A stretch of 64,000 nt of DNA from Porogramme epimiltina (lineage: Eukaryota > Basidiomycota > Agaricomycetes > Polyporales > Polyporaceae): contig FTLJ01000482.1 of assembly GCA_900155495.1 (NCBI GenBank), positions 35,807 through 99,806 of the forward strand, given 5' to 3'. The translations under genes and the position numbers were made by a program. The notes under the pieces were generated by a model that saw only the letters and a list, made by a program, of their open reading frames with translations, did no database searches and was not told the origin of the DNA. How positions within the stretch are numbered: position 1 is the stretch's first letter; every line of letters begins with the position of its first letter. This document shows, piece by piece, positions 24,025 to 35,481 of the stretch.

Positions 24025-24998
24025 GATGGGGTGAGAAGCGTATGTACGGGGAGGGGGAGGAGGGAGTGTGTGGATTTTAGCGGGGGATGTGGGTGCCCGT
24101 CGAGGGCGAAAGCAAAGAAAGAAGAGAATAAAAGAGGGGCGGCGTGACAGGCGGGGGCGGACGGGGCTTTATGCAAGATGAACGCAGGCCAAACAAGCGC
24201 ACACCCGCACGCTCGATCGCGTCGCTCTTCGGCAAGGCGGGCACGCCGACGTGAAGGCGTGCGCGTGAAGGGGCGGCCGCAGACAGCCTCGGGGACCACC
24301 CAGCAGTGCAATCAGCCTGCACAACAGCGCTAGCGGCGCGGGGAGAGACCGGAAGGCGGACACAGCGGAGAGCACGAGGGCCACGGTAGTAAAAACAGAC
24401 CAGGCCTCCGCAGAAGGATGAGTGAGTGCGAACTTGACGAGGCTGACAAGAGGCCCGAGTTCCGGAGAGGCCTGCCAGCAGCCGAGGAAGCTCGCGCGAC
24501 GGCGGGTCTTGAAGCCTCCGCGAAGTCCTGGCAAAGCACGAGAAGTCCTGGCTTCAGTGCACTCGGGCACGCAGAATGCGATGGGAGGGCAGTGCAAGCA
24601 CAGTGAAGAACACGATGGAATTGCAGGACGAGACCAAGCTAGACACACAGACGGAGACGAAGGCAGCATGCCAATTGAATGGAGGCACAGTCGACATTCA
24701 CGGTGCAACGGAACACATGCTCGTAGCTTGCAAGATGTCGAAGGGACGAAGAGGCTTGAGGCAAGTAGATGTCGGCGATGAGCCTCGAAATAGGAACCCA
24801 GGAGTCTGAGAAGTAACAAGTAAGAGCCACAGTGGACCCCACTGAGCGGGGAAGAGTCCGTGCCTGGCAGGGCCCCGGGCTCTCCGAACCAAACGCCTCA
24901 GTGCATAAGCGCGCATGCTACCCACGGGCCAGAGTCTGCTGGCGCTTCCTACTCTACAGTCCCCTACACTCTCGCCGCGACCACTTGTTTTCGGTTGC
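24025..24998. other. Upstream region of the PCL-type cyclin
   Basis: 974 bp with the promoter of the minus-strand cyclin and the 3' region of the next minus gene. A 216-codon minus-strand ORF (24169-24819) is Cys/Leu/Arg-rich with no conserved text; I regard it as chance in GC-rich DNA. No transposon or RNA gene seen. Confidence 0.4.
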
Positions 24999-25920
24999 CT
25001 ATACTAACCCTGCTATCAACGCATTGCGCCTAGTGGATGGCAGGACGTCATGCGATATCTGACTAGCAGCTACACGCAGCCAACAGAGGGAACCCAGCAT
25101 ACTGGACGCATCCCACTTGGCACTCTTAATGGGCTGTCCACTGATGCAAGCATATAAAACGACGAGGACATTGACATTATCATACAGCATATAAACGTAA
25201 CGAGCTTCAGCGCTGTCAATGAAATGAGCGACAACCCCACCAATATCGTCTGCAACACGACATACCGTCTCATTAATGTCCGGGTACCACCTCATGAGCA
25301 TCTTATCATCGGGGAACTTCATCATCTTCAGCAGCCCATACGCAAGCCGAAACTGGTCCATGGTGATAGACTCGTACTCCCGGTTAGAGTAGAAAGCCAG
25401 GATGGAGATCTCGCCGCCGTTCGGGCTCCAGACCTGTTGCAGGCCGATAGAAAGCCCGGTCTCCTCCTTGAATGAGGCCCGAAGCTTGTTAAACGTCCAG
25501 AAGCAATCGTACTCGCGACGGCCCGTGGTGTTGCGTACCGCGAGGTCGAGCTCGATGGCGAGCTCAAGAGCTTGCTTTGGGTGAAACCGGATGCCAAACC
25601 AGCATAAGGGGAGGTCCAAGGGATCGTCGATATGGACGTGTCTGGGGTCTAGGTCGTGAGGGAGTTTAGGGTGGGGTAGATGTTGCCGCACATGGTATCG
25701 CTAGAGACGGCTCTATTGTGAGATTGAAGCTACTAGTTCGGAGCATATGGAGGCGTACTCCTGGTGTGAACCACTTGGAGAGTTCTCTTTTTTTCACCGG
25801 GGTAGTAGGCTCTGCAGGACTTTCGGCTTGGGGTGTGTCTGTTGGATGTGTGGCTTCAGGGCTGTCCGCTTTTCCAGTCACGCTAAGATTGGCTTCAACG
25901 GATAGATCCGGTGAAGACAT
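24999..25920 (-). CDS. Protein of unknown function, two exons
   Basis: Not recognised. Exon 1 begins MSSPDLSVEANLSVTGK and is acidic/Pro-rich, ending ELSKWFTPG. A 58-nt intron with a gtacgc donor and a ctctag acceptor keeps the frame and joins it to RYHVRQHLPHPKLPHDLD. Exon 2 is a compact globular-looking domain of about 235 residues: LCWFGIRFHPKQALELAIEL, an EYDCFWTFNKLRASF block, MLMRWYPDINETVCRVADDI, and a hydrophobic segment YDNVNVLVVLYACIS. Total about 289 residues. No signal peptide and no catalytic motif I can name. The coherent long exon and clean splice make it a real gene; the role is unknown, probably lineage-restricted. Confidence 0.6.
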
Positions 25921-26524
25921 AGGGATAGCCGCCTGAAGAAGTTCTGTGGGTCGGCTGAGTGGCGCGTTGGGTATCTGGCGGATGGAAATGAGACAGACTC
26001 CAAGGTTGTGGCGCAGCGATCGGTGCAATGCGCACAACCTATTTTTCCGGATGATTTTGCAACATTCCGTATTGTGGTTTCAAGGATGATTTATGTATGT
26101 GTTTTCTCGAAGCTGTGGCCTTTCCCTTGCTCTTCCGGCGATTAAGCGAAGCGCGTGGAAACATCTACGGGGATGAGGGTACGAAAGTACGTGGCTAGAA
26201 GTAGCAGCAGAAGAAGCAGTTTTCTCTGAAGGCTCGATCCGAGAAAAAACTGGCCGATCGATAATAATTTCGACCACAAAATGCTGCGAACGGCCCAAAT
26301 AACTTAGCGAGTATAAAGCAGGCATTTGGTTATATTATACCCCGGTGTCCCGTATGACAACAATTTGTTTATTAGGCAGGGTAACAGCGTCCTCACGACA
26401 GTGCACGACGTGGATAACATATGTGCGGAAAAGAAGAGAAGCACAGTACAACGGAATGAAAAGACGTCACTAGAGCCACACCGGTTCCCTAGGAGGTGGT
26501 GGTCGTGTCCATATCACGCAGAAA
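25921..26524. other. Intergenic region
   Basis: About 600 bp between the start of the unknown gene (minus) and the end of the SH3 gene (minus). AT-richer around 26040-26350. No conserved ORF seen. Confidence 0.4.
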
Positions 26525-27743
26525 TCAAAGTACCTTCACATACGCCGCAGGAATCAGCCCCCGACGCCCGTTCGCCTCCCCAGTCCACCTAACGTATGAA
26601 ATCTGAGTGAGAAATCTTGCTTCTACAGGCAGACGAGCCACACTCACCAGTCGTCGGACGTCCTCTCGACCACAAGGATCCGCATCCCTTCCTGGATGTC
26701 CAGGTCGCCCGGGTCCTAGACAGCGCAAGTATTGGATATCGGCACCGCAAGCGATCCAAACACCGGAACGCACCTCGCTACTGTAATCGTACATCGCCTC
26801 GACCCACTCCCCGCTCTCCTCGGGGGGCGTCGCGGTCTGACGGCGCGGCGGAGGCGGGGGCTGGGGCGACGCGCCGCCCGAGCCGGTCGAAGGGACGCGG
26901 CGCGGGGGCGGCGCGAAGTCGTTGCGGCGCGGGAACGCGGGGGGCGTCGGCGGGGCGATCTGCGCGGGCGTCGCGTGCTTCGCGGCGGTCGAGCCGCGGA
27001 TCGAGGTGAACATGTTCTTGCCCGAGCTCATGTCGACGTCGCCGAATTTCTGCAGACACGCGATGCGCGAAGGGGAGGAGGAGGGGGAGAGCGGTTAGGG
27101 CGGATGTTCGTGTGCCGGGGACGGGAGAGCACGCACCCTTCCCTGGACGAGCTTAGAAGCCTCGTTCACGGCGGGCTCGTCCGACGAGCTCGGCGCGCGC
27201 CGCGGCGGGGGGCGCGGGAACCCGCCCGTAGAAGGAGCCGGGCTCGCCGGAGCCTCCGCCTGGTTCGCACGCAGCGCAGCGGCCGCGGCCGCGACGCGCC
27301 CCACCGAGCTGCTGATCTCCGCCGTCGCGGCCTGTGTGCGGGGTGGTCGAGGGGAGGGAGAGCGGGTCAGTCGCCTTGCGGCGTGCGCTTTGGTCGGGTC
27401 AGGGTAGTTTAGAGGGACGTACGGCGTCGGGGCGCTTCCAGCCGTTCGTAACGGGCGGAGGGGGAGCGGAGGAGAATGCGGAGGAGACGGCGGACACGGC
27501 TGCGGATTTGGCCACTGTGCTGCCTGCGCCAGCCCCGAACATGTCTGGGCGTGACGCGAAGTACCTGTATGCACGTAGGGGACAAACGAGAGGAGATGGA
27601 GAAGATGTAAGCATGTCGTATGACATTTGGGGTAGGGAGGGTGGGGTAGGTGCTTGGGAGTGATGAATGGACACAGTACTCAACTCGTCGAGGAGCGCGA
27701 AGAACGCGTCCTTGTCCGCAGGTGTTAGCCTCGCAAAGACCAT
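26525..27743 (-). CDS. SH3-domain protein with Pro-rich linker
   Basis: About 275 residues over six exons. The start chosen is MVFARLTPADKDAFFALLDE; an intron then gives YFASRPDMFG, a conserved fungal N-terminal helix block. Next come an Ala-rich segment, a Pro-rich linker (PPPRRAPSSS, PPTPPAFPRR, PQPPPPPRRQ), a motif KFGDVDMSSGKNMFTSIRGS, and a C-terminal SH3 domain split by introns: VEAMYDYSSE, DPGDLDIQEGMRILVVERTS, DDWWTGEANGRRGLIPAAYV then KVL. The ALYDY-like, WW and GxxPxxYV hallmarks are present. SH3 proteins of this kind act in actin patches and endocytosis; the exact role is not fixed. An in-frame upstream exon (about 27797-27840, DPRLVLQLLGTQ) joined by a 46-nt intron could extend the N terminus, but I find no ATG for it. 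Confidence 0.78.
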
Positions 27744-28995
27744 CTTCACCTCCTGGTATAGAGCCTTGCTTGAAGGGTGTATGTGGGTGCCTCGGTACCT
27801 GCGTGCCTAGTAGCTGAAGCACGAGTCGTGGGTCCTTGGCTGTGAAGCGGGGCACTCAAGTCCGCAGCAGATATCGTCGATGTGGCACGGGGGTCGTGCA
27901 GCAGGGGTGAAGTGAAGAGACAAGATGAGGGGCGAGGAAGCGGCCCCGCAAGCTCAGGCCATGGGTATAAAGACCGTCGAGAACAGGGGATGCTGGTGCC
28001 CATCTCATCATCGCGCCCGACAGGTGCCGTCACCGTCGCACCGTCTCTGCCGAGCGCGGGCACACCCGGCGGCTGTGCAGCGCATTGAAGATCAAGAGGG
28101 CCACAACAAGTACTCCTGCCCACGCTCACAGCGCTGGGGACAGCACGACCGCCCTCATTCCGTTCTGAGCGCATCGCATCCATCTATCAGCGTGAGCGTC
28201 GTCGCATTCATCAAAATCACGCCCGAGTCACTCCTCCCGCAGGCGCACACGAAACCCGCCGTTCGCCGTACAGCCCCCAGAAGTCCTCCCCGACGGCCCC
28301 GGAGAACAGGCTCGTGCACGCTGCACTGGTGACTCCAACTCTGTTGAGTCCTGCACCGGCGGAAGCGCTCATCTATCAGGGTCTGGGTGCGACGGCCACG
28401 CTGTCAGCGCTCAGCACTCAATCAGACCTCAGACCTGGTGATACCTTTCGGTGACTGATTGTGTCCCGAGTTCGCAGGCACACTACCCGGTCGATCGAGG
28501 CGTGGCGAGAAGGTCTAGCGCGGTGTACAACAGCGGGAAATCGATAGTAAGTAAGAGGACGTACGTACAGCAGAAGAGAGAGTACTGCGACAGATATAAA
28601 ACCGAGACCCCCTACGATATACAGAGACGGAGCGACGGGGCGTGCGCAGAGAGCGCTGGACGAGAGGACGGGGAACGCGCGAGGGGAGGAGGTGTGGGCG
28701 TGTGCGTATTAAGCAGGACGACGGGAGAGCCAAATATACAAGACGACGAACGTGAGGTAGTGATCGTAGCAGCAGCAGGGTCAACGGGGCGGTGGATAGC
28801 AAGCAACGGCAGAGGATGAGAGGAGAGGAGAGTACCCTGGCGGTGCGGAGACGTCCAAGGCGGTGAGAGGGGGTAACGGGAGAGATGAGGGGGAGACAGA
28901 ATTCCAGAGCAGCTACGTACAACGAAGATGGGGCAAAGGCACAGCGACAGGCGAGCAAGCGAGCGTCCGCGACGACGACGACGACGCGAACGCCA
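27744..28995. other. Intergenic region with possible 5' exon of the SH3 gene
   Basis: Holds the likely 5' leader of the SH3 gene (including the possible extra exon near 27797-27840) and the 3' UTR of the SS18-like gene. No other conserved coding text. Confidence 0.4.
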
Positions 28996-31900
28996 CTACA
29001 CCCAGTTGCCGCCGCCACCGAAGAAGTCGATGTCCCCGATCCCTGGGTCCACACCCGGGTTCCCGCCCATCTGCTGGTGCGGCACAGGCGTCGCGCTCGC
29101 GCCGCGTCCGGGCATCATCCCGTCCGCCGCGGGCGAGCCCGCCATGAACGGCCCCGCCCCGCCCTGCGCCCACATCTGCCCCGCGCCCCCGCCGCTCGCG
29201 GGCGACGGCGCACCGCCAGGCCCGTACCCGCCCGCGGAGCCCGGCGGGGAGCCCATGCCCATCTGCCCGCCGCCCATGCCCATCTGCTGCATCTGCGCGT
29301 ACCCCGCGCCACCCATCCCGCCGCCCGCGCCGTTCCCGAACCCGCCCATCTGCCGCGCCGCGGCGGCGGCGGCCTGCTGCTGCATGAGGAGCGCGCGCTG
29401 TTGCTGCTGCTCGTCGGCGGGGCTCTGGCCGGCGGGCCCGGGGCCCATCGAAAGGCGCTGCTGCGAGACGGGCGACGGGCCCGAGTCGGACGGCGTGCGC
29501 GCGCTGCGTGCGATGCCTGGCATGCCTGGGTTCGAGCGGAGCGCGGGGAACTGGGGCCCGTCGACCATCGGCGAGCCCATCACGCCCGTCGGCGACGCCT
29601 GGCCCGACGCTGCCGCGATGCTCTGTGCTTGGGCTTGGGCATGTGCCAGCCGCTGCTGCTCCATCCGCATCTGCATCATCTGCGGGGTCATCCCGCCGCT
29701 GCCTGCACCACCGCCGCGGAGCATCTGTTGTTGCATGAGGTAGAGCTGTCGCTGTCGTGGGTCCATAGCGGCAAGGGCTTGCTGCTGCTGGGGGGTCATC
29801 ATCGTCCGTGGATCGCTGCCCTGGCCGCCGCCGCCAGAGAACGACTGCTGCATAGGTGATGCTTGTGATACCGGTGACATCCTTGAGGGGTCGCCTGCGT
29901 TTTGGTTCGCCATGCCACCCTGCATTGCGAAGTTGCCCATTCCTCCTGCACCCTGACCCTGGTTCGCAGATTGCCGTTGACGGATCGCGGTCTGCCACGG
30001 ACGTTACAACCCCTCCATAACGTGTACAGCTCAAAGATCAGACTCACCTGCGCCATTTGCATCCTCTGCAGCTTCTCCTGCAGTGGAAGCTGCAAGAAAC
30101 CAGGAATCTGCGTAATCAGGAACTGCAAGAACGGGTGGTTCGGCGTGTTCAAGATTTGGTAGAACTGGTTCATGTTCGGATTGGCATTCATCTGCTGCAT
30201 ATTTGACATTGCAGAAGGGTCGACCGCGTTGGGCATATTCGCCATGGACATGCCCGACGACATGCCGCCCGGGCCCATACTCGACGGCGGAGACATCTGG
30301 CGGCCACCGTCCGGGTGCTGCTGAGCCGCCATAGCTTGCCGTAATTGGGCCTGCCGACGGGCTGCGGCCATTTGAGCTTCTGGAGTCGCACCCATTGCGC
30401 TTGGCGGAACAGGAGGGGGAGGCATCGATGGGCTGTCCATACGAATACCCGCCCCGGCCGCCATGCCCACATTCCCAACGACGTTCGGGACCTGCTGCAT
30501 AGGCTGGGATGGAGGATGTGGCGTTGAAGGGCCTGCGCCGGGAGACGCGAATGAGCCAGGGACTTGCACCTTGGTCTCGCCGGTATCCCGTCGTTTGTGA
30601 ATGCCGTCGTGGCCAAGTTCGTCGGGACGCTCTCGCTTCGCGTTGCCATTGATGATGCCGCTCGCCACCTGCTGCCGACGTGCAGCGAGTTTCGCAAAGT
30701 GGGTAGGGAGTTCGCGGTAGAGCTGGATGATGCGGTCCATCTCTGCGAAGTCGACTGGAGGCGGGGGTTGCATTATGGGAACAGACATAGCGCCTTGCGT
30801 CTACAGAGCCGCCCTGTTGTCAACGAGAGCCCACCGCATAGAAGAGTAAGAAACATACAGCTTTGTGGCCATCGTCCGCGGCGGCTGCAAGCCACGTTAG
30901 GTTGGATTGCAGTCGTGAGGAGTATCTACCGTTGCTGGTGTCAGTACCCGACACATCATGTCAGGGGCCCCAAAGAACGTACTGGTTGAACGTAGGATCA
31001 TTCATAGGGACTCCTCGAGCTTGATATTCCATTGATACTCTGCGACGTCATCAGCCAATGCAACCCTGACAAGTCGTGAGTAGACACACCTAAGTAGAAG
31101 GGCGTTAAGTTCCAGAATAGTGACCACCTTAGGGTCGAGTACAAGTGCCTTTCCGGGCGTGCCCTGGGCTGGCGACGCACTGTTGCGCAAAGGCTCGGTT
31201 TTGATGTGTGCGCCGACGGCCGACGCGAGCTGCACGCCACCGGCCGCATCCGCCAGGGCCGACGAGACATTTTGGGGGCGCGCGGGCGAGTCCTTCGCCG
31301 CCACGGAGGGGGCCACTACGGGGTCAGATGAGCCCTTCTGCTGCGACGCGCTGCCACCACCGGATGAGCTGGCGTCCGCACCGTGCCTCCCGTCCGCGCC
31401 ACCGTCGCCGCTCTCCTTCGCGCTGCCGGGGGCCTCGTCGTCTGGCGCTGTCTCTGGAGCCGAGGAGAGCTCGCTGAGGGGGGTCGACTGGCGAGATGCC
31501 TTATCCGTGTCGTCTGCCGCGCTTCCTGTCGATGCGCCAGCCGCGGGCAGCTGCTGGTGCTCGCCGGGCTTCTCTGTCGTGTCCGGGTCGCCGTTGGTGG
31601 TGGCGGTGGTTTGGCCTGGGGGGTCGTCTGGGGCGTCCATGGCGTGATGGGGTGTCGTAGCATCCGGAGGGGGCGTGAGTGAGGAGGAGCTGTCGGCAGG
31701 CGGAGATGGGCCTCCGGCAGGGGTGGCGGGCGACGGCTGTGGGAGGGACGGGTCCTGGGTGTCGCTTGGAGTGGCGGAGGGGGGAGCCTGGGAAGTGGCG
31801 GCGGAGGGGCTGCTGTCGGAGGGCTTGTCGGGCTGGAGGGAGGAGGAGGGGGCAGGTTGCTTGGAAGGGTCTGGTGCTACGTGCTGGTCCTGGGAGTCCG

Positions 31901-32045
31901 AGTAGAACGGCCTGGCCTCGCGGGAGGGGGAGCCCCAGGGGAGGATTCTGTGCTGATCTGCGTGGGGGGAGCCGGAGAGGATGAGGTTTTGTGGGTTGGC
32001 AGGGCCGGGGATAGAGGAGGAGCGATTATGATTGAGATGAATCAT
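28996..32045 (-). CDS. SS18/GIF-like protein with SSXT domain (SWI/SNF-associated)
   Basis: About 930 residues. The SSXT domain appears only after joining three small exons: exon 1 ends with VVTILELNALLLR, exon 2 (splice at 31083) adds VSMEYQARGVPMNDPTFNQ, and exon 3 adds YSSRLQSNLTWLAAAADDGH. This is the alpha-helical domain of SS18/SNF11-type coactivators that dock on the BRG1/SNF2 ATPase. The N-terminal 320 residues are Ser/Pro/Asp-rich and disordered. After the domain come MQPPPPVDFAEMDRIIQLYR and ELPTHFAKLAARRQQ, then long Gln/Met/Gly/Pro-rich coactivator-like sequence, ending DIDFFGGGGNWV. The start is the first ATG at 32045. Role in chromatin remodelling is inferred from the family. 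A very long low-complexity tail lies in the last exon. Confidence 0.75.
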
Positions 32046-34071
32046 TAGCAGGACGGTAAACGGGATTCGCCAGATTTAGGCGGGGAGAAGACGGGGCGGA
32101 CAGGCGGGGGCGTGCGGTGGATGTGAAAAGATGGGGTTGCCAGAGCACGCAGGGGCCGAGGATTCCGAGAACCGGGGCCGGGGTCGCGAGGACGGGGCGG
32201 GGCGGGGATAAGCAGCGTGTGTTTCTCCGTCCAGCCAGTGGCAGCCACACGCGCGACAGAGCCTGATTCGAGGGCAGCGGGGGGCCGGGGGCGGGGGAAC
32301 GAGCGCGAGCGGGCGCGAGCAACGATGCCGGGTGCAGCGGGTACAGCGAGCTTCAGGCCTGAGCGCAGACACCGCCCTGGGCGACCCCCGCCAGCACCCC
32401 CGTGCGACTTTGCTGCCCAATCCGGCCCCCTCTCTCTCCCCCGCCCGCCCGCCAGCGCCTGCCCCGTCCCCGCGCGGGGCGGCCTGCGCGCACTCTGCGT
32501 CGCGACCACCGCGGGGCGGCTCCCAGGCGGACACCCCCGGACGTCCCTGGCTTTATACCCGGCTCTGGCACAGAACGCAGCCGCTCCGGGCACCAGATAC
32601 ACAGATCTTGGCACCCATCCAGCATTTTACGCAGCGTGATCGATTCCATCGACCCCTCAGATCACGCAACCTATCTGCGTTCGGATCCGAAACCAGCCAT
32701 CCTCCTCCTCCCTCGATCCTCGCTCTTCCAAGCCTATCACTCCGGGCGAGCCTGTCGCCCCGGCTGCCCTCGCCGCGCCCTGTTTCGGCGCACCCCGCTC
32801 GACAGAGCAATGGTTTCGCGTCCGCTGGACCCTGCACATCCCGCTCGAACGCACTCCCACAACGTCATCCGCGCCTCTGCGCGCTGACATGGGGGCACGG
32901 GCGAGCCCAGAGTTGTCACACGAGGCCCCTCTTCTTTCATATAGAACGCACCATGTCGCCCCGCACGCTGCCGCCTGCCGTCACTTGCAGCCCCCAGGAA
33001 CACCCGCCGCCACAACGTTGGTGCCGAATCGCGAGCCTATTCCCCTGCAGACCGTCCACCCGCCCGCCGCCCTGGCCCCCGTGCGCATCTCTAGATCCCA
33101 TGCGTGGACCCTTCTGACCTCCGCCGGGCGCCTCGGACGCCCTCGGGTGGGCATGTCGACCCAGGTGCTTTTACGGCGGGCCATGCGGCACGATAGGTTC
33201 GACGGCGCGAGTCCCGGCGATATCTGACGTGCACCCGCCTCGAAGAGGTCTGGGGAGCTCGACTAGTAGCGTGCAGGGGGCGCGAGTATATTGAGTCGGC
33301 ACGGAGCCAACATCATTTCTTTTGCCATGAAACAGTGTATGACGGAGCGGTACGGAATTGTGCGGCGTTCCGCCCATCCTAATCACTCTATATACCACTG
33401 TGGCGAAATGAGACTGGACTGTATCATGACAGCTGCGCTAGTGTGTCAACGCGGGTCAGAAGATCGTGCGTCAGAGGATCGCGGGTGAGCTGCTCACCTA
33501 GAGTAACATGTCCGAACTCGTCCGAAGCCCTCGACACCGCCATGACAGTCAGAAGTCGTGCCTTTGGATCAAACGACCTGGGGCGTCGACCATCAGAACA
33601 TGTTGTCCAGTTCTGAGCTGTTTCTGCCCTGTACTATATGTACAACCCCTGCTGGCCGCGCAACAATATCAAGGTCTGATAGGTGTGCGTTAGAAGGTGA
33701 GGCTACGACATGTTGGCACTATGATGAGATCGGACACGCACAACACATGTTTGACTTCAAGCTCAATTGTTTGGGCAAGCTAATGAACCAATAGTCATTC
33801 CTGGGTGCTCATAAATGCATCCACATGTGATCTATGGTCTCCGTTTGACACATATCATACCACAGGGAAATGTTGAGATATCTACATCGTATAGAGCTGA
33901 GCAGACCAGATGAACCACATAGAACCACCTCTCCATGCGGAGCGCCCGCTCGAGGCGGGCGCCAAATGACGGCGTCAATACTTTTAAACACCGACCGGCT
34001 TCGCCCGGGGCTGTAGCAGAGGAGAGCGTGTCGAGAGGGCCTCCCAGCAACATCGAACGGCCGTCAAGACC
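32046..34071. promoter_or_regulatory. Long divergent region between SS18-like gene and eS25
   Basis: About 2 kb. The left 1.2 kb is very GC-rich with overlapping Pro/Arg-rich ORFs in several frames that look like composition artefacts. The right part (33250-34071) is ordinary intergenic sequence ending in a pyrimidine-poor leader of eS25; a TATA-like CTTTTAAA lies near 33980. I see no conserved gene, tRNA or transposon. Confidence 0.4.
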
Positions 34072-34623
34072 ATGGTGAGTATTGCTGCCAGTCCAAACAG
34101 CGTCCAGACAGTCCAAGCAGCACCCAGGCGACGTGACGGGGTGTATTCGACCCCGCTGGGGCGTCGTTTGCGCTTGGATGGACGCTGTTGGACCCGGATG
34201 ACAGGAGCGCACGCTGACTCGAGTTGCATGTTCCGTAGGCCAAGGCTAAGGCAGCACCCACATCGTCCTCCGGCGGCAAAGCTGCAAAGAAGAAGAAGTG
34301 GTCCAAGGGCAAGGTCAAGGACAAGGCGCAGCACGCCGTCGTCCTCGACAAGGCTACCTACGACCGTATCCTGAAGGAGGTCCCGACCTTCCGCTTCATC
34401 AGCCAGAGCATCCTCATCGAGCGGCTCAAGGTCAACGGGAGTCTCGCGCGGGTGGCCATCAGGCACCTGGAGAAGGAGGGGACGATTAAGAGGATCGTGC
34501 ACCACAGCGGCCAGTTGATCTACAGTGCGTATCTTTGCCCTTCCCCGGTCGACCCGGAGTCATTGCTAAAACGTCCACTCTCCGTCTGCAGCGAGGTCAA
34601 CTGGCGGCGGAGGCGCGGAGTAA
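34072..34623 (+). CDS. RPS25: 40S ribosomal protein eS25
   Basis: Small-subunit ribosomal protein of 106 residues near the decoding-side head. The first coding exon is only the ATG (34072-34074); a 164-nt intron (34075-34238) follows. Exon 2 reads [40 protein letters not shown], then [20 protein letters not shown] and [13 protein letters not shown], the winged-helix fold of the family. A last intron places [10 protein letters not shown] at the C terminus with TAA at 34621-34623. Length and Lys-rich N tail match the family. Intact and surely highly expressed. Confidence 0.95.
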
Positions 34624-35481
34624 ACGGCCGCCGTCTTCGTTGGGATTTGCTTTCGCTATCGTCGCATGCCTGCACGCACATGTATTCACACCACGACCCA
34701 AAACATGCCATGACATGCCCCTGCGCTCTGTAACAAAACCTGTGTGAGGACGGAAGGTTCTGAGGATGCGAGCACCGCCTGAAGCGCCGCCCTGTACGGG
34801 TGCAGTCGCCATTCATTAGCTTTGTAAGCACCCCTCGCGATCGATCCGTAGACGTAGATGTAGAAGGCGAGGCGAGGCAGGTCCGGCGAGTTCGAGTGGC
34901 CCACGGACGTGCCCCGCCTCCATTTCGACCCGGCGCTCATGGCTGCAAGACATCGGAACCTGTGAGATGCCCCGTTTACCTGCCATGAGGCGACCGTCAC
35001 CAGGGAGGGGACCGTGGCCGGCCACTGGCTCCTGGGTGGTGCGGGGCTTATCGAGCTCGATCGCAGAGCGGTGGGAGCAATCGGCTTGGGGGATGGTTGT
35101 GACCTCGGCTGTAAGAAAAGGGCTATTGTGCCACCCTTGTTGGAAGGAGCGCCGACCAGGCACCAGACGCCGGGGGGAGGCGTTGTTCACCGCTTTACCA
35201 TGGTCCATCACGCTTGGGGGTGCGGGGCGTGCAACACGCGTCGGGGGCCCGGGGTGGCCTGTGGGCCCTCACGACCAGTTTGGAAAGCGTGCGCGTGCTT
35301 GTGTTCGGGGCGCGGACAGGACGCTTTGGCCTCTGCGGGTCTTAAAAGCCGGCACCGCAGCTGCCTCGCTTCGCCGCAGACACTCTCCGTCCACCCCCCA
35401 GGTCATCTCCCGAGGAACGCCCCTCGCTCACCCTATAAACACACGCTCGCCCCTCTTCCCTCTCTCCCGCCCAACCACGCC
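34624..35481. other. Intergenic region
   Basis: 858 bp: 3' UTR of eS25 and promoter of the next plus-strand gene. The final 100 bp before 35482 are strongly pyrimidine-rich, typical of fungal leaders. No conserved ORF. Confidence 0.4.

Noticed and set aside
24169..24819. 216-codon minus-strand ORF upstream of the PCL-type cyclin.
   Set aside because: Composition typical of random GC-rich frames (Cys, Leu, Arg-rich), no conserved text, no intron structure; overlapping ORFs exist in other frames.
28928..29743. 271-codon plus-strand ORF with Cys/Pro-rich text.
   Set aside because: Exact antisense shadow of the Gln/Met/Gly-rich last exon of the SS18-like gene.
32332..33117. 261-codon plus-strand ORF in the SS18/eS25 intergenic region.
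   Set aside because: Pro/Arg/Ser-rich with parallel open frames on both strands, as expected in CpG-rich DNA; no family resemblance.
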